64,000 nucleotides of DNA from the NCBI RefSeq assembly GCF_030159795.1, contig NZ_BSND01000006.1, positions 1 through 64,000 on the forward strand. Direction: 5' to 3'. Source of the DNA: Methylophaga thalassica (GTDB lineage: Bacteria > Pseudomonadota > Gammaproteobacteria > Nitrosococcales > Methylophagaceae). The notes beneath the pieces were generated by a model. That model was not told the DNA's origin. It saw only the letters and a program-made list of their open reading frames with translations, and ran no database searches. The translations under genes were made by a program, and so were the position numbers. Numbering within the stretch: the first letter of the stretch is position 1; every line of letters begins with the position of its first letter. Positions 63,959-64,000 of the stretch are shown here, in pieces.

Positions 63959-64000
63959 CTACTGTTTTTCCTGAAATGCCACCAGCGTTTCTTGCAGCTT
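63959..64000 (-). CDS. C-terminal end of a gene entering from the right, probably aroB
   Basis: The last 13 codons (KLQETLVAFQEKQ) and a TAG stop are visible on the minus strand, 7 bases before the damX-like ATG. The gene order aroK-aroB-damX and the helical end suggest 3-dehydroquinate synthase, but so short a tail cannot prove it. Confidence 0.4.
   Translation of the reverse strand, partial: KLQETLVAFQEKQ

Overview
The window is a stretch of gammaproteobacterial chromosome. The gene orders queC-queE-cpoB-pal-tolBARQ-ybgC-ruvBAC-yebC (read along the + strand) and pilGHIJ-chpA are typical of that class. An archaeal-type tetrahydromethanopterin (H4MPT)/methylofuran C1 cluster (mch, fae and cofactor genes at 53.1-62.4 kb) marks a methylotroph. 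A marine Methylophaga-like organism fits best; this is an inference from gene content and moderately AT-rich composition. No insertion sequence, prophage or CRISPR array was seen.

Layout. 1-0.9 kb: no protein genes. It holds two tandem leftward promoters of rRNA P1/P2 type running off the window edge, and a tRNA-Lys(UUU) with its own promoter and terminator. 0.9-1.2 kb: a small unknown protein. 1.2-10.8 kb (minus): yebC-ruvCAB-ybgC-tolQRAB-pal-cpoB-queE-queC, covering Holliday-junction processing, envelope constriction and 7-deazaguanine synthesis. 10.9-14.7 kb (minus): glnE-ilvE. 14.9-20.7 kb: a secreted LprI-like protein, then a minus-strand unit led by a cobalamin riboswitch. That unit encodes an exported, membrane-anchored CobN-like chelatase subunit, an ExbB-like channel protein and a DUF2149 protein. 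20.9-24 kb: mscL with a zinc-ribbon tail, groESL behind a sigma-32 promoter, fxsA.

24-33.7 kb: a phosphate-type porin behind a Pho box, an EAL-CBS-GGDEF protein, arsenate reductase, a YgiM-like SH3 protein, a hutX-hugZ haem pair, an ABC exporter and ilvD. 33.8-40.5 kb: argA, rppH, a HAD phosphatase, gatB, a FIST sensor protein behind a CRP/Vfr-type site, and gshA. 40.7-49.8 kb: a type IV pilus chemosensory operon pilG-pilH-pilI-pilJ-chpA-chpC, with a PilJ that lacks its periplasmic sensor domain. 49.9-53 kb: slt and cca, the latter with no ordinary start codon.

53.1-62.4 kb: the C1 cluster. mch, a RimK-like ligase, a CitG-like protein and fae run rightward. A HisA-like TIM barrel runs leftward. 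A second rightward set follows: MfnD-like ATP-grasp, MfnF-like protein, pabB, MfnE-like kinase and MfnA-like decarboxylase. Together these would build and use the H4MPT and methylofuran cofactors for formaldehyde oxidation. The window ends with a damX-like ATPase/SPOR gene and the last codons of a further minus-strand gene, probably aroB.
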